This document shows positions 44,153 to 57,155 of a DNA stretch of 64,000 nt, piece by piece (the first letter of the stretch is position 1; the number at the start of each line of letters is the position of its first letter). The translations under genes and the position numbers were made by a program. The notes under the pieces were generated by a model. It was not told the origin of the DNA and made no database searches. It saw only the letters and a program-made list of their open reading frames with translations. This stretch comes from Annona cherimola (Eukaryota > Streptophyta > Magnoliopsida > Magnoliales > Annonaceae). The stretch is from contig CM059972.1 in NCBI GenBank assembly GCA_030490835.1, forward strand, positions 94,163,137 to 94,227,136. The letters are read 5' to 3'.

Positions 44153-46181
44153 AGGAGGGGAGGGTGTTGCGGGGCGGCGCATAATGGAAGAAAGTGATGT
44201 GATAAACAGTTAAAATGCCAGCCATTTAACAAGGTAGCGAGCAGTGCATAGGATGGGATAATGACAATACAAATAAAACCTCCTAACCTATGCAGTATTC
44301 CTAATGCAAGGAAGCTTTTATCCAAACTTAGAGAATATCTTCCAGGCTATACGCATGCATATTGCATATAGGTAGAGTTAGATGTGGGTCCCAGTTCTGG
44401 CTGCTCTGACCTTCAGCCATGCAGTTATGCAAGTGTGAACACAAGGTCAGACCACATGAGCTAAAAGCAAAGCAATTGCCTCAATGCCCATACAAACAGT
44501 TTCAATGGCCAAGCATCAACCTGGTCATCAAATTCCCTATGCAACCACAAGTCCAAAGGAAAATCTCATGAATTAATCCCAATAAGTACCAAAATGGTGT
44601 ACAACTTAAAACCAAAGCATGATAGTGAATATTTCTTCCTGTTTGCTAGTTCCAAAAATTGCATTTAGCCAAAGTAAAAACTAAAGCGTGCTAGTAAATA
44701 CATCTTTCTTCATAAACAAAAGGATGCTTTAACATTTGCTGGCTTAAAGATTTAAGCAACGCAAACTAGAACTCAAAAGTATGATGCCTTGTTCTGATAA
44801 TCCAGATGAGTTAACCAATAATAGAAATTTGATGGTGAAAATATGCAGTTAACATTTGACAGTCCATGACATATTAATTTTGCAGATGATGGTCTTTTAG
44901 TTTAATTGTCATTCTGCCGGCTCGGAATCAGACGAATGAAATGCCTAGTAAGTGTGATTCTCTGTGTCTATAGTTACATTATTTGCTATCCAAATGTTAA
45001 CCCTTTATCATCTAAAAGTGGTAAATTGTATCCAGGATAAACATTAATCTCTAGAACCTGTTTATTGCAATTTGAAGGCCATATTTTTAATTCAGACTCA
45101 ATCTTCACTTCATCCAACAGTGTCTTCACCATAAACGCTCCAAAAGGCAGCATCCTGCTTGATCTGGCCTTCTATCACATAATTCCTGAGTTCAAGCGAC
45201 CAATCAAATTCTAGAACCAGGTATTGCAACCATCAGTTGCATAGGTCGTATTGCATTCATGACCCAAATTGCAGACATGCATCACTCAAGCAGCATTACA
45301 AATATATCAAGCCCAATTACATGTATCACATAACATACGTCCCCAAGATAATGTCTTCGTGAGAAAATAGTGATTGGCTTTCACCGTTGGTCATTGGTCA
45401 CAACTGAAATGCACATGAGGAATGAACTTATTCAGGGTTATAATTTTCAACCAAATAAATTCAATTGCAATTCATGACCATGCCTAGGACACAAACAGAC
45501 CGATTTACACGCATGTTCACCTGGACAAATACTCAAACAGTTGGGGTTCAACTTTTTCCCAAACCAGATAAGACTATTTAACTTAGTAGACCAGCCGCCA
45601 CCCAAAGATGACAAAAAATGAACAGACCTTCTACATAAGGAAGGCACTGAAATAATGACTGCCTAAAAAGAAAAACTAAATACATTACTATCCAAATTTC
45701 CCTTCTTAATCAAGCAAAGCAATGAGAACGGCTCGATGCACCCGTCAAGACAGACTGGAATTTGCACAACTATTCCATACACACAAGCAACAATCACCCG
45801 GTTCTCATTAATGGACTTCAATTCAAACCAGAAACAGATGGGAGCCAGGCTACAGATTAGAAAAGAAGTTGAAACCATGCTGGATTCCACTCAATCAAAT
45901 AAATAAAATAATCTAAAAGCAAGTTCCAGCATCCAGAGCGAATAAACCAACCCACAATCACACAAAAGCCAAGAAGAAAACCCCCCCAAAAATCCGGATT
46001 CTAACAAAAAAAAAACACTTCTCCGAAAAAATCAAGTAGAAGAAACAACGAGAGATAGGAAAAGGAGCAGCAATTTCAAGAAATGTGAAAAAGAGAGACA
46101 TTTTGCCTGCAGGAGTTGCATAAAAGGAACGATTGGAACATTCAAAGAAAACCCGTTTTGAGATGATGAGGGGAGAATCAC

Positions 46182-46330
46182 CTTTCGACACTGAAATCCG
46201 TAGAAGAGATTTGCGCGGTCGCAGCCAGAGAGAGAGCGACAGAGCGTTTGATTTTTTTGGAGGGGTTTTAACACAAACGGAGAAGCTTTGCCTCCAACTG
46301 ACTCTGGAGGCTGGACTCCCCACACTAACT
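46182..46330 (-). other. Candidate non-coding first exon and transcription start of the 305-aa protein gene
   Basis: On the minus strand a GC-richer tract with CTCTCTCTCTGGCTGCG ends in a donor-like CGAAAG|GTGATT at 46182. An A/T-rich TATA-like stretch (GTATTTTTTAATTTAAA) lies near 46355-46375. There is no other gene nearby for it to serve. If spliced to 39611, the 5'-UTR intron would be about 6.5 kb. This is inference; no transcript evidence is available. Confidence 0.4.
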
Positions 46331-46494
46331 TTTCTCCCTCCCCGTAAGAAAAAAAAAGTTTAAATTAAAAAATACAGCAGCTGTACGGTACTCTTGGATG
46401 CAACTCACTTTTAATTTCATAAAGATGTTGCATTTTTATAATATCTTACCCATCAAAATTGAAAAGCTAAATTAACTTATCTTCTGCAAAATAA

Positions 46495-46785
46495 GGGTGT
46501 GTTTGTTTGGGTTATAAACATGTCAACCAAAACTTTTTAATCTAAAACTTTTCACTCTCCATAACTACTCTATTTTTTAATTATTTTTTCACATTTTTCT
46601 ATACAAACTACCATACTTTTCAATCATTTCTACACAACTATCTATACAACTAACCTATCTATTTTAACTTTATTCTCTTTACTTCTCATCATTACTCCTA
46701 TTATATCACATCATTTTCTATCAATGTGACAACTTCTACCTCAAAAACTTTTCATCAAAAGTTTTACCCCCAACCAAATACACAC
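46495..46785 (+). mobile_element. Tourist-like MITE upstream of the 305-aa protein gene
   Basis: Complete copy from GGGTGTGTTTGTTTGGG to CCAACCAAATACACAC with TAA at 46492-46494 and 46786-46788. It lies about 165 bases upstream of the candidate first exon. Confidence 0.9.
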
Positions 46786-47633
46786 TAAATATAACATCGT
46801 ATGAAAATTTCAAACATCTATTGAAATTAACTAGTGCACATTATAAAGTATAAACAAATTTCAGCATTCATGGACTAGATTTTATCAAATTTTAATTAGA
46901 TTTCTTCAATTAATTTATGGAGGGTTAGGATAATAAAAAGTAAATTACTCGACGGCTCTTCCGCGTTCAGTGGATGCACAGTAAGTGATCCTGATCTCGT
47001 TGTACCCATGTATAGGAGTCAAGGTTTTGCCGACGCCAATGCGTGCGGCGCGCGGCGCGCGCGTGTACGTTTATGGTCAGTTGCATTTTTTATTTCGGAA
47101 GTGTTTGTCATCCAGCCAAGCATGGAAATGGAATGGAATATATTCTCAAAAGTAAAAAAAAAAAAAAAATGATGTAATATTATAAGAATGCAGTGAGAAC
47201 AGGAGAAGTAGTTGCATTGAAAAATATGAGTAAATAAATAAAATATAAAGCTACAAATGAAAAAGTAGGTTGCTTTTATTTTCTCATTTCTTTGCATTGC
47301 ATTTCGTTTGCATTTTGCTAAATACTTCCTTCATCTCGCCCTAGGAAATATTTTTAATATTATGTTTATATAATAAAATAGCAACTACTATTATATTCAC
47401 TCCATGCAATTTTAATCAGGATATATTTTTTCACCGACAATCCGTTCGATGATGATGAAAAACTAAGAAATATTTTAGGAAGAAATTTTGACATTAAAAA
47501 TCTCACCCAAGAATGATGTGGTACAATATGAATATGAATGACCATTAAAAACATCAGTAATAAGGATAAAACAGGAAATAAAAATATTATATAAAATGTG
47601 AAATAATAATTAAAAATATAAGAAGTAATTTAA
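46786..47633. other. Intergenic with a CG-alternating island
   Basis: 47039-47068 contains TGCGGCGCGCGGCGCGCGCG, an alternating purine-pyrimidine tract in AT-rich surroundings. A poly(A) run lies at about 47154-47168. No gene recognised. Confidence 0.5.
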
Positions 47634-47908
47634 GGGTGTGTTTGGAAAGTGATAAAGCTTTTGAATAAAAAAATTTTATGTAAAATTTTTTAAGATGAAA
47701 AAAAATAATACAATATAATAATGGCAATTATAAGGAGTAAAAAGAATAATATTAAAATAGATAGATCAGTTGTATAATTAATTATGTTGAAATAAATCAA
47801 CAATGGAATAGTTGTATAAAAATACATAAAGAAATAATTTTAAAAATAAAATAATCGTGGAGAGTTAAAAATTTTAAGGTAAAATTTTATGTATTAACAA
47901 ACATGCCT
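47634..47908 (-). mobile_element. Tourist-like MITE
   Basis: GGGTGTGTTTGGAAAG to TTAACAAACATGCC, bordered by TTAA on both sides. Confidence 0.85.
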
Positions 47909-48820
47909 TAAAAAGTAAAATAGTTAAAATGCCTAATAATAACAAGAGGGAGAAGAATGTGGTGTAAAAAATTTCTATTCTTTATAAAATGGACCTTAAA
48001 TATCAATTTTTTGTTATTTTTTGGTCCTATGTGGCTGAAAGAAACGATTTGATTTTCATGATATCTTATGGTAAAATTATAAATTCGGTTTGGAATATTT
48101 TGTGTTCGCCGCTGATAAACTCAAATGGGGCTGTACAGAACACGCGCGCACATTAATAAAAAAAAAAAAAAAGGGGGGGCTACAACTCGGCCCGAGTGTT
48201 ACTCGCATCTACTGATGCTGCGAAACCGCGGGTAAAGGCCACGTCTTTGGAGTTTTCGAATTGAAAGAGGTCTCCAGTTACACCATTTTATGTTAGCGCT
48301 TCGAGATTCGTGAAACGCAGGTCGGAATCTGCGGCCGCCGCGTGTGATCGATTTCGAAGGGTCCCGCGGACTGTGAAACTCACCTGGAAAGGTCGCACTC
48401 GCGCATGCAATAGAAAAAGGAGCTGCGGATATTTAGAAACTCTTTAATCTGAACCGTCCAACGAGTGAATTTCCCTTTTCTGGACCAGAAAATTCAATAT
48501 AAATTCAGATGAAATGGAATTTTTACTTGTGTTTTCCAGCCACATCTGATGATCAACGGTTAGTATATGATAGGTATGAGTCGTAAGATTCGCGAAATAT
48601 CATGTACTTACGCGCGCATTTCGTCACGAATAACCCACTTCTTTGCCCGTCCGCGTGAAAGAAATGCGGCGACTTTGGAGCATGCGGCGGGAAAGACAGC
48701 TGCACCTGCAGAACAGTTGCCAGTTGGTTTGGTAGTCTGCAGGATCACAATGGCTGTGAAACGTAGGCCACGTTCGGCAACGTGTGGTACGGAAAGTAAT
48801 GGTGGACGAGCAGACATTTG
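47909..48820. other. Intergenic, GC-richer single-copy-looking stretch
   Basis: 48170-48820 is clearly less AT-rich than its surroundings, with opposing short frames (48567-48893 plus, 48608-48817 minus) but no recognisable domain or splice structure. A gene remnant or a promoter cannot be excluded. Confidence 0.35.
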
Positions 48821-49195
48821 GAGGACGCTCCTTTGTTCAATAATAATTATATCTTTTTACTTTTATTTATATATTTTAATTATTTTTTATTAACTGCCCT
48901 CTATTAAGCATATTTATTTCAATTTTATGTCAATCGTATATTTTTCAAAATATATTTTTTTAACTAAAATCTCGTGCCTCCCTTACCTCTCTATACTCAA
49001 GTGTTAGCACAAAATGTGTATGGCGCTACCCACTCGAGAAATTGGGACTTTATTTCACGATTATTTTTAATGGGTAAATGTGAAACAAAATTGTTGCCCT
49101 TATCACACGGTGGGACTTTTGAATTCGTTTCGTTTAGCAGAAATTTTTTTTTCCATTTCATTTCCTTCATTCGTTCTCAAACAATATCTCCTTAA
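48821..49195. mobile_element. Degenerate Tourist-like sequence
   Basis: ATTATATCTTTTTACTTTTATTTATATATTTTAATTATTT and TTATTTCAATTTTATGTCAATCGTATATTTTTCAAAATAT match 54310-54550. Boundaries eroded. Confidence 0.45.
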
Positions 49196-52100
49196 GATTA
49201 GCTATAAATATTCTTCTCAAATCATCAATTCATTTATAACCTGATAATTTCATATCAATGTAAAATATTCATTTATTCTTAATCATATCATATCACTACA
49301 AGTCATTCATGAATATTCGTAACTCAAAAAACTTAATCATTTATATCATAAGCTTTCATCGTCTACCCTTAATATATGTAAATCATATAATTGATACACG
49401 GACAATCTTTCTTTCATATCACAAATAGTCATATAGTCATGAGCCGAATTCAAATGGAATTCTCAACATAAATACTTATCTATTCACATCACATCAGAGG
49501 TATTCACAACCTGAGACTTCATTATCAACACATTCATCCATCAACAACATGCGGATAAATAATATTTAGCTTTGCTTTTTCGCTTGGGCCTTGTACCTGC
49601 CTAGGGTTTGGGAAAAATAAAATGCGAGTAATAAATTCAGTAAGCAAGCATTTTCATTTTAAATCTTTTTCAAAACCCTTTTTTCTATAAATATTTCATT
49701 ACCCAAATTTTGAGCTTTTCAAAGGCAAAACATATGCATATAAACTTTTTCTTATAAACCTTTTCTTATAAACCTTTTCTTATAAACCTTTTTTTACGGG
49801 GACATTCTCATATCCTAAAATATTTTCATAAAAATCTTTTTTTATATGGATATCCTCATGTCCTAAAATTTTTTCATGGAAACCTTTTTCCATGTGGACA
49901 TTCTTATGTCTTAAAATATTTTCATGTAAACCCTTTTTTTATGTAGACATTTTTATATACTAAAATATTTCCATGCGCCCATTTTAGAGCTTTTTTAAAA
50001 AGCATATGCAAATACGCCTCTATCCCTCTGGTAAGTAATACTTACCAAGTGATCGTTATTCTATAGGAAAGAAACCTTTCATGTGATAGCACGCGAACTC
50101 TACGGCTATCCTTAAACCTTCTCCCATTTTCGGGAGTGCGCCGCCAGCCTCCCGCCTTTCATTAACAACTTGGCCACATGTAGAGGGGTGCCTCGGTCCA
50201 TCTGCGACCGCCTCTACAATAGACCTATTCATCATTATGGTGTACCATATATCATTTTTTATCCACATCGACATGTTAGCATGATTTCATAAAACCATAT
50301 AGACCTCGGTCTATATCCTCTTGAAATCTCACAGACATCTGTCCTTGTCTTTTTTCTCAAAATTGAAAAATTAGCAACTCTGTGCCTCTTTTTTCAAAAC
50401 TAAAAGCTTGGCAATTCTATGCTTTTTTTCAAAACTGAAAGCTGGTCACCTCTGTGCCCTTTTTCCAAAATTGAAAGCTCGGCAACTCTGTGTCAATGTC
50501 ATTTCATAAATAATGAATATGCAACTGCATCATTTCTATTCATATCATAATTTTTCATGTGATGGTACGCTAGCCTAGTGAAATCCTTGTCATATGGTAG
50601 ATGAACTTACCAAGTGATCAACTACCTACGGAAACATAACCATTCTATTAAAAGACATCGGCCACACCGACTTGGGAATTTCAAGGGCACAACTACTCAT
50701 GAAAACATGATTTTTCTTACCCTAACTAGCCTCCTAACTTTCTATGCATGACTTTCATCCACCCTAGCATTATATACCCCAATTACTTGACTTATTGGTC
50801 ATTCTCATACAGAGAAGAGTTTGCATATTCATTTTGAACACAATTTGTAAAACAGTATTCAAATCACAATTTTGGGATGACCACCCTTAAATGGTAATAA
50901 AATCATCCATTATAAAACAGTTTTCAAAACACTTCAAAATTCAAGAAATTTCAAAACATATTAATTTTTAAGAAAAATTTATAGTTTTAAAAGTTTTACT
51001 TGTTTACTTGTAAATAAGTTTTAAAACTAGTATGATAAAGCAAATTTCGAAATCCTTCAATATTTGAAAGTAAGTACATTTTCAAAAGCTTTTTTTTCAA
51101 ATATTTTATTCCCATTTTTGGGCTTTGCAAAGGATATGTAATGCATAGTTTTCATTAATCCACTCTAGCATTATATTTTTCATTTATACAACATCTTTGT
51201 CATTCCTATATAAATAAAAAGAACGTGCATATTCTTCGAATACCAAAAATCGAATTATCTAATACAATCAACTTATCGGGTTAGTCATCCTTAAACTCTT
51301 TTAGAAACATAAACATAAAGCATTTTCAAACTATTTTACCATCAAAGAGATTTCAAACATTCCAAAAACATCTTTTTTCAAATGCTTTGCTTGAAAATAA
51401 CATTTTCGTGAAGAAATCAAATCTCTTTTTTTTCGCAAACTATTTTGAAATATTCACATGAAACAATTTCTAAACACTTCAACCTTTAAAAAGGATTTAT
51501 AATGAAGCAACCCCAAAACATATCCATATTTGAAAGATAATATTTTAAAAAGTTTTGCTTGTTTTCAAACATCATTTCATAAAGTAAATCAACTTCCCTA
51601 TCATAAAAATCCTTTTTGAAATAGGATTTAAAAATGCTTATCTACACATATCATTTCAACACTTCAAATGAAATCAACATTTTAAAAAGTTTGCTTACTT
51701 ACAAGCAAATTTTAGAATCATCAGTATAAAGTCCTTTCAAACATTTCAACACATGAAATGAAATCAACATTTTAAAAAGTTTGCTTATTTATCTGTGGGA
51801 AGTTCACTCATCCCTTGGATCTTTTCCTTGTCTTCACCTTGACAAATGAAAAATGATCATCTTATGCACTTACATATCATCATATACTTGCATGTCTTGC
51901 CTTTTATTTAATTCATGTTCATATATCACTTGTCCCCAACCTTTAAATCTATATGTGACTCACGGCATGTTTGCCTTAATCATTTCTTCCTTTGAGATGA
52001 GCACCATCATCTCCTATGTCACATATATGCACATTTTTCAATTGTGAGTCATTCATTTGACTCAATACACTTACTTGAAACTATAGCAAGCTAAGTTCAA

Positions 52101-54301
52101 GTAAGGTTTCTCAACTTCATATTTACCCTTCTAATACTCTCTTTTTCACACACCTATGTAACCTAGTAATTAATTGCTTTGAACACTAACTTTTGTAGTC
52201 ATTCAAGGTAATTATTTATGACTTATATCAAGTCATTTTTTAGTCAAATTTCTGAAATTTTCTACCATTAACGAAACAACCATGAAAATGCATATTTTTA
52301 CTAAGTTTTGCTTTCTCAATTGCACCTTAATGACAGCCACATGAAAATTTATCAAAACAACTACTCTTGTGGTCTTGTTAGGTACTTGTTCATAAGTTTT
52401 AACAACATAAATTCCATTAAAATTTCTAGAATTGTCATCCGTTTCTAAAAGTCCTAAATTCACTTCTTTCCATTCCATTTTATTTCACAAATGTACTTTA
52501 GTCATGTATATATGCAAAATTATCAATCAATAACGTTTGTGCTTATCTCAAGGGCTTGTATTCCACCTTCAATAAGTTAAATCTCTTTCAAAATTCTGTA
52601 ATTAATTTTTATTTTGCAAAACAGCCCTTTTTGTTCCATTTCTACCAAGTTTTACTCTCACGCTTTCATCTTATTTCGACATACATACAAGACCCTTTAT
52701 CATTAGTTCTAAATTTCCAAAATTCAACATATATCATCTATTTACCATGGAATCAACATTTTTAAATGAAAATTTATTTCCTTAATATCTAGCTTTGACG
52801 TCTCATACATAGGAGCCTATAAATACTTCATTTTATACTTGTAAACTTCAATACATAATCTGTATAAGAACCCTACTTACTTAAACATATTTAAAGAGTT
52901 ATTCATTCATAACTTAAACCCTCATAGTATTAGGTGTTAACCAAGCATGACTTGGGTAATTAAATGAAATTTCATAAACTTATAAACAACTTAAATCATG
53001 GAGCGTCGTCACTATGTGTATATGCTTTAAAATTACAACTTCATTTCATGCTTCACAAGAGATGTTAAATGGGGTTATAAATACCTGAAATTGAAGAGAA
53101 TTACTCCCCATTGCTCCCCTTTGGATGCACCTTTGCTACCCTTCTCTTGCTCTATCTTTTCATTTTTTTCTTCTCCTTTTTCCTCCTCTTTGGATGTCCA
53201 TTTGCTTATCCACCCTTGCTGAAATTGTTCATCCCCATTTGCTGCTTGAAACGTCCCTTGCTTCACTCCATTATCATATTAATTTTTTACATTTTTTTGT
53301 AACTAAAAATTTTCCCAAATCCTAGCTATCCACTTGCCTCTTTTGTTGCCACATTTTGAGTCATCCATGTGTCTCATTCTTAGCCACATTTATCATACAT
53401 TTTGTATTTTATCAAAAATGCTCAAAAATCCCATGTCTTACACGTTCAAGGTGCTGCCTCTCATTAATTCATCATTTATTATTTTGGTTGACTTTTTCTT
53501 GCTTCAACCAATCTCATCTTGACATCTCAAAAGTGATCTACCAAAGTCAAATTTGAATTTTGCATTACATTTATAGCAATGTACTTTTAATGATAAAAAT
53601 TCAATGGCCTTAATTACTCACACTTAACATATATCATTTAGGATTTCTTAATAAGGTTTCGAAAAATTCCATCCATTCATATTGTAGAACTCATTAAATT
53701 AACCATTCATAAAAAAAATTCATCTCAAGATGATGAATATATGTTAAGATATTAGCAAAATGAATTTAATTCATAAAATATCATGTAACTCTAATTATTT
53801 CACCCCTTTCCATTCATAATTTTTATGATCCAACCCGTTCATCATGTAGGGCATGCCAATTTAGGTTTTTCCTAAAATTTCATGTCAATCCATCTTATAT
53901 ATCATATGATATGAATAAATCAAATAATGAATAAATCAAATAACAATTCAATAATAAAAATAAAAATGTGGCATTAATTAACTTGCCACCTCATCACTTT
54001 CTAACCCATTTTCGTCCTTTAATGCTTAATTATCATGGTAATCATGGGTGATTAACTTAAACACCTTGCTTAGTTACTCTAATCTCATCCATACAAACTC
54101 TAAGCTACATTTGTTGTGCTTTAAGATAGGTGGGTTCCACAGGGTGCGAATTGTGCCATACTCTAGTGGACATTTGTAAATACCCCCAAATGGAGGACAA
54201 ATTTTACACTTCCGTGGATAGAAGATTTGAAGCATAAACACCCTGCTTTTGTGCCAATGTCTATGACTAGTGGGTTACACCCACCAACAATAATTCCCAC
54301 A
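49196..54301 (-). mobile_element. Probable LTR-derived block, minus orientation
   Basis: The right edge read on the minus strand starts TGTGGGAATTATTGTTGGTG, a common LTR start. The block is AT-rich with a GC-richer patch (50060-50230: GGGAGTGCGCCGCCAGCC, GAGGGGTGCCTCGG) and TTGTACCTGCCTAGGGTTTG near 49592, resembling the inner part of long plant gypsy LTRs. TTTTTTGTAAC near 53294 could be the other end of a 1-kb LTR, or the whole block could be one long LTR. No gag/pol, primer-binding site or clear target duplication was found. Confidence 0.35.
49740..49965. repeat. Minisatellite-like repeats
   Basis: ACCTTTTCTTATAA is repeated in tandem, followed by longer units of about 60 bases with GGACATTCTCATATCCTAAAATATTTTCAT. 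A second array (about 50340-50490) repeats CTCTGTGCC/TTTTTCAAAACTGAAAGCTNGGCAA. Confidence 0.75.
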
Positions 54302-54553
54302 TTTTTTCCTTAATGGAAAATTCTCAAACTTAATAATTATATTTTTAATACTTTTAAAAAATACTCATATTTTTCTATTTTTATCTATATATTTCAATCA
54401 TTTTCCCTACAAACTCTTCTCTAATAAACTTATTGATTCCAACTTTATCCCTATTATTTTATATCAACCGTATAATTTTCAAAATATTCAATTTCTTACT
54501 CCACACCTTATCTTACAATCCCACAAAATTCAAATTACCAAACATCACCACAT
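54302..54553 (+). mobile_element. Tourist-like MITE, diverged
   Basis: Family core visible (ATATATTTCAATCATTTTCCCTACAAACT, TTATTGATTCCAACTTTATCC, ending ATTACCAAACATCACC). Confidence 0.5.
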
Positions 54554-55813
54554 AGACTGATGATACCCTAATGAGAGAATATACTTTCGATCTTGTATGG
54601 GATAATGAAATTAGATGAGAACGTAATAACATATATTGCAAAAGGAGAAAATTGTATTAAAAATTAGAAAACTGATTTAAGAATTAAAAAAATTCTTTTG
54701 GAAGTGTGGATATACCTAAATGGAAGGATCTTGTATCTTTTTGAATATTCATGGCATAAATGCAATATTCATGTAACTTTGTAAGTATATTTGTGAAAAG
54801 CCTATAAAATTATTTTGGACAATTTATAAGGGTTTGTTCTTATAAGGTCGCGATTCACCATTGTTGTAAAAATTAATTTTTTTTTATAAATGTATGGGCT
54901 TTACTCATATTTTACTTTGTGTGAATGTTAATACATTTTGAATTATTCATATTTTATTTTAAAAATCAATAAAATTGACATAGTTATATCACAAGACACA
55001 TGTCTCATGTTCTTACACTTATTTTACGGATTTTAAAAAATAAAAATAAATTCAAATTTTATTAAATTATATAAAGACAAGATCTATGTGAAGTATATGC
55101 ATAACAACGAAATTCAGAATAATTTTTAAAGTAAGCAAAAAAAATAATTTTTATAGTCACCCATAAATTGTCCAATTTACAAGTTATTATATGAGCTCAC
55201 CACATTTTTTTTACAGTTGAACTCTCATCCTTGTTAAGGATCATGCAAGTGGATGCAATAAATGAGATTTAGATGGAAAAAGTTGTTGTATATTAAAATT
55301 AAGACATCATATTAGGACTGACAAAATAACATTGGAAATGGAATTTAAGCGAGAGCAGTTGTTTCCAGCTTAAATAGAATGAAGATGCCATAAAAATGTC
55401 GGATAAAAAAGTGGGTCGTTGTATATTGGGAATAAGAAAAATGTATATTGGAATTGAGAAAAATTGTATTGTAAATGAAAAATATTATTATTTTTTAGGA
55501 ATGGAAATTTTTTTGGAGGAATCTAATTCGAGGATCATCACACGAGTGAACAATTATATATATATATATATATATATATTGGGTGAAAAATCCCATCTTC
55601 AGCCGATGATCCTGAAGAAACCCGTTTGGAACGTCGTTATGTGAATAAGGTAATTTTAATTTATGGAAACCCATTCGACGAAAATCATTTAATTGTTAAT
55701 TTAATGATTTTGGTCGCCACTCATGATTGACCATCATTTAATGGTCACAACATCCACATCCACATCAATAGCTAATTCAATTGAGACATGACTCCTTATG
55801 CCTCCATTCGACA
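54554..55813. other. AT-rich intergenic DNA
   Basis: No gene. A (TA)n microsatellite lies at about 55554-55579. Confidence 0.55.
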
Positions 55814-56501
55814 CATGATACTGTTAGCCCAACTAAGAAACGCCTTACTTAGTTCAAGCTCATAAACTTATTATTTTAATTATTCTTAATTTTTCATAAC
55901 TTATTAATCTAAATATATTTAATATATAGGGTAATTTAATATGCATTTTTTTGAAATTTCAAATGTAAGAATATTTTAGACATTTTTAACTATCAAATAG
56001 TTAAAATTAGACATTTTTAACTATTAAACAGTTAAAATACGCCCATGTTTTAAACTTCAATATATATATGTATATATCTCTTAAATAATGATAAAACTTG
56101 ATGGGCACTCCCCTAATGCTTTGGTGAGCTGGCTTCGAACCTTGGCGGCAGCAAATGTCAAGCAATTTTACGGCAGCAGCAAATTGAGGAAGTGTTGTGG
56201 TTTGTCTCGTCCCATTCGTAGGAATGTTCATTGATGTGAGTAGGAAGATTTGGTTGACGAGAGGAACAGATATTTGGTAGATATATGTAGAATTTTGTAG
56301 GAAAATTAGTAGAATGTCTCAAGGCCAGATTATAAGATGGATGTTTGATATGATTGTAATATAGATATAACAATAAAAAAATGATAAAACTTAAAGAATA
56401 AAATTTGGTTTATATATTAAATATATTTAGATCAATAAGTTATAGAATTTTTTTTTTTTTTTTTGTAGGTTTCCTAGCTTAGGACCGCTAACAAGATCAT
56501 G
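55814..56501. mobile_element. MITE split by a SINE
   Basis: The ends CATGATACTGTTAGCCCAAC and CTTAGGACCGCTAACAAGATCATG form imperfect inverted repeats. The family relative is 21631-22078. It contains two direct units of GACATTTTTAACTATYAAA and the SINE 56100-56379. A T-run of about 19 bases precedes the right end. Confidence 0.75.
56100..56379 (+). mobile_element. tRNA-derived SINE nested in a MITE
   Basis: Perfect 13-bp duplications AATGATAAAACTT at 56087-56099 and 56380-56392 flank the insert. The head carries a weak B-box-like GGCTTCGAACCTTGG, and the tail reads AACAATAAAAAA. GAATGTCTC followed by a GATTGTAATATAGATATAACAATAAA tail type resembles the 28-kb and 33-kb SINEs. The surrounding DNA is one MITE (55814-56501) that becomes continuous when this insert is removed. 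The A box is not clear, so the 5' end may be truncated. Confidence 0.88.
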
Positions 56502-56592
56502 CGTTTTATTGTTCTCCTTACCAGCCAGTGCAGCAGCCTCCAATCTACCAACCTATCCTTAAAGCCCGTCAGGACTAGGCTCTAATCACGTA

Positions 56593-56871
56593 GGTGTGTT
56601 TGGCAATGGATATAAAATGTCAAGTTAAAATTTTTCAATCTAAAATTTTTCATTCTTCATAACTACTATATTTTTTAATTATTTTTTCATATTTTCCTAT
56701 ACAACTACCTTCCTTTTCAATTATTTCTATACAATTACCTATACAACTAACCTATCTATTTTAACTTTATTCTCTTTAATCCTCATCATTATCCATATCA
56801 TATCACATCATTTAACAACTTTTATTCTTTAAAACTTTTTATCAAAAGTTTTATCCATTTTTAAACATACC
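56593..56871 (+). mobile_element. Tourist-like MITE
   Basis: GGTGTGTTTGGCAATGG to TTTTTAAACATACC with the complete family core. It lies about 285 bases beyond the stop of the 57-kb gene. Confidence 0.85.
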
Positions 56872-57155
56872 TAACACCCTTAAGCTGAAGTTTGCAAGTC
56901 TGTACATCAATATTATCAATAGTCCAAAGAATCAATATCACTGCCAGAAATTGCTTCTTGAAAACTGTAAGACCAAAAAAGAAAAGAAAAAAAAAAACAC
57001 TGTTTGGGCTGAAAGAAGCAGAAGATAGCATTGCAGTTGATAACAAGGACAAAAAACAGCAGTTGATAACAAGGACAAAAAACAGCAGAGCGACGAAATG
57101 GACTTTAGATGGATGAAAGAACAAGAAAAGCAGCCCTTCAACCTCTTAGCCAAAT

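Larger units (their letters stand above)
41192..46181 (-). other. Remainder of the presumed 5'-UTR intron
   Basis: Apart from the repeats listed separately, no coding exon was recognised. Short frames at 42273-42506, 43942-44325 and 45447-45890 have no known domain. Confidence 0.4.

Noticed and set aside
43942..44325. A 127-codon minus-strand frame
   Set aside because: Generated by the 60-bp tandem repeat with GA-rich runs; three overlapping frames of similar length exist there.
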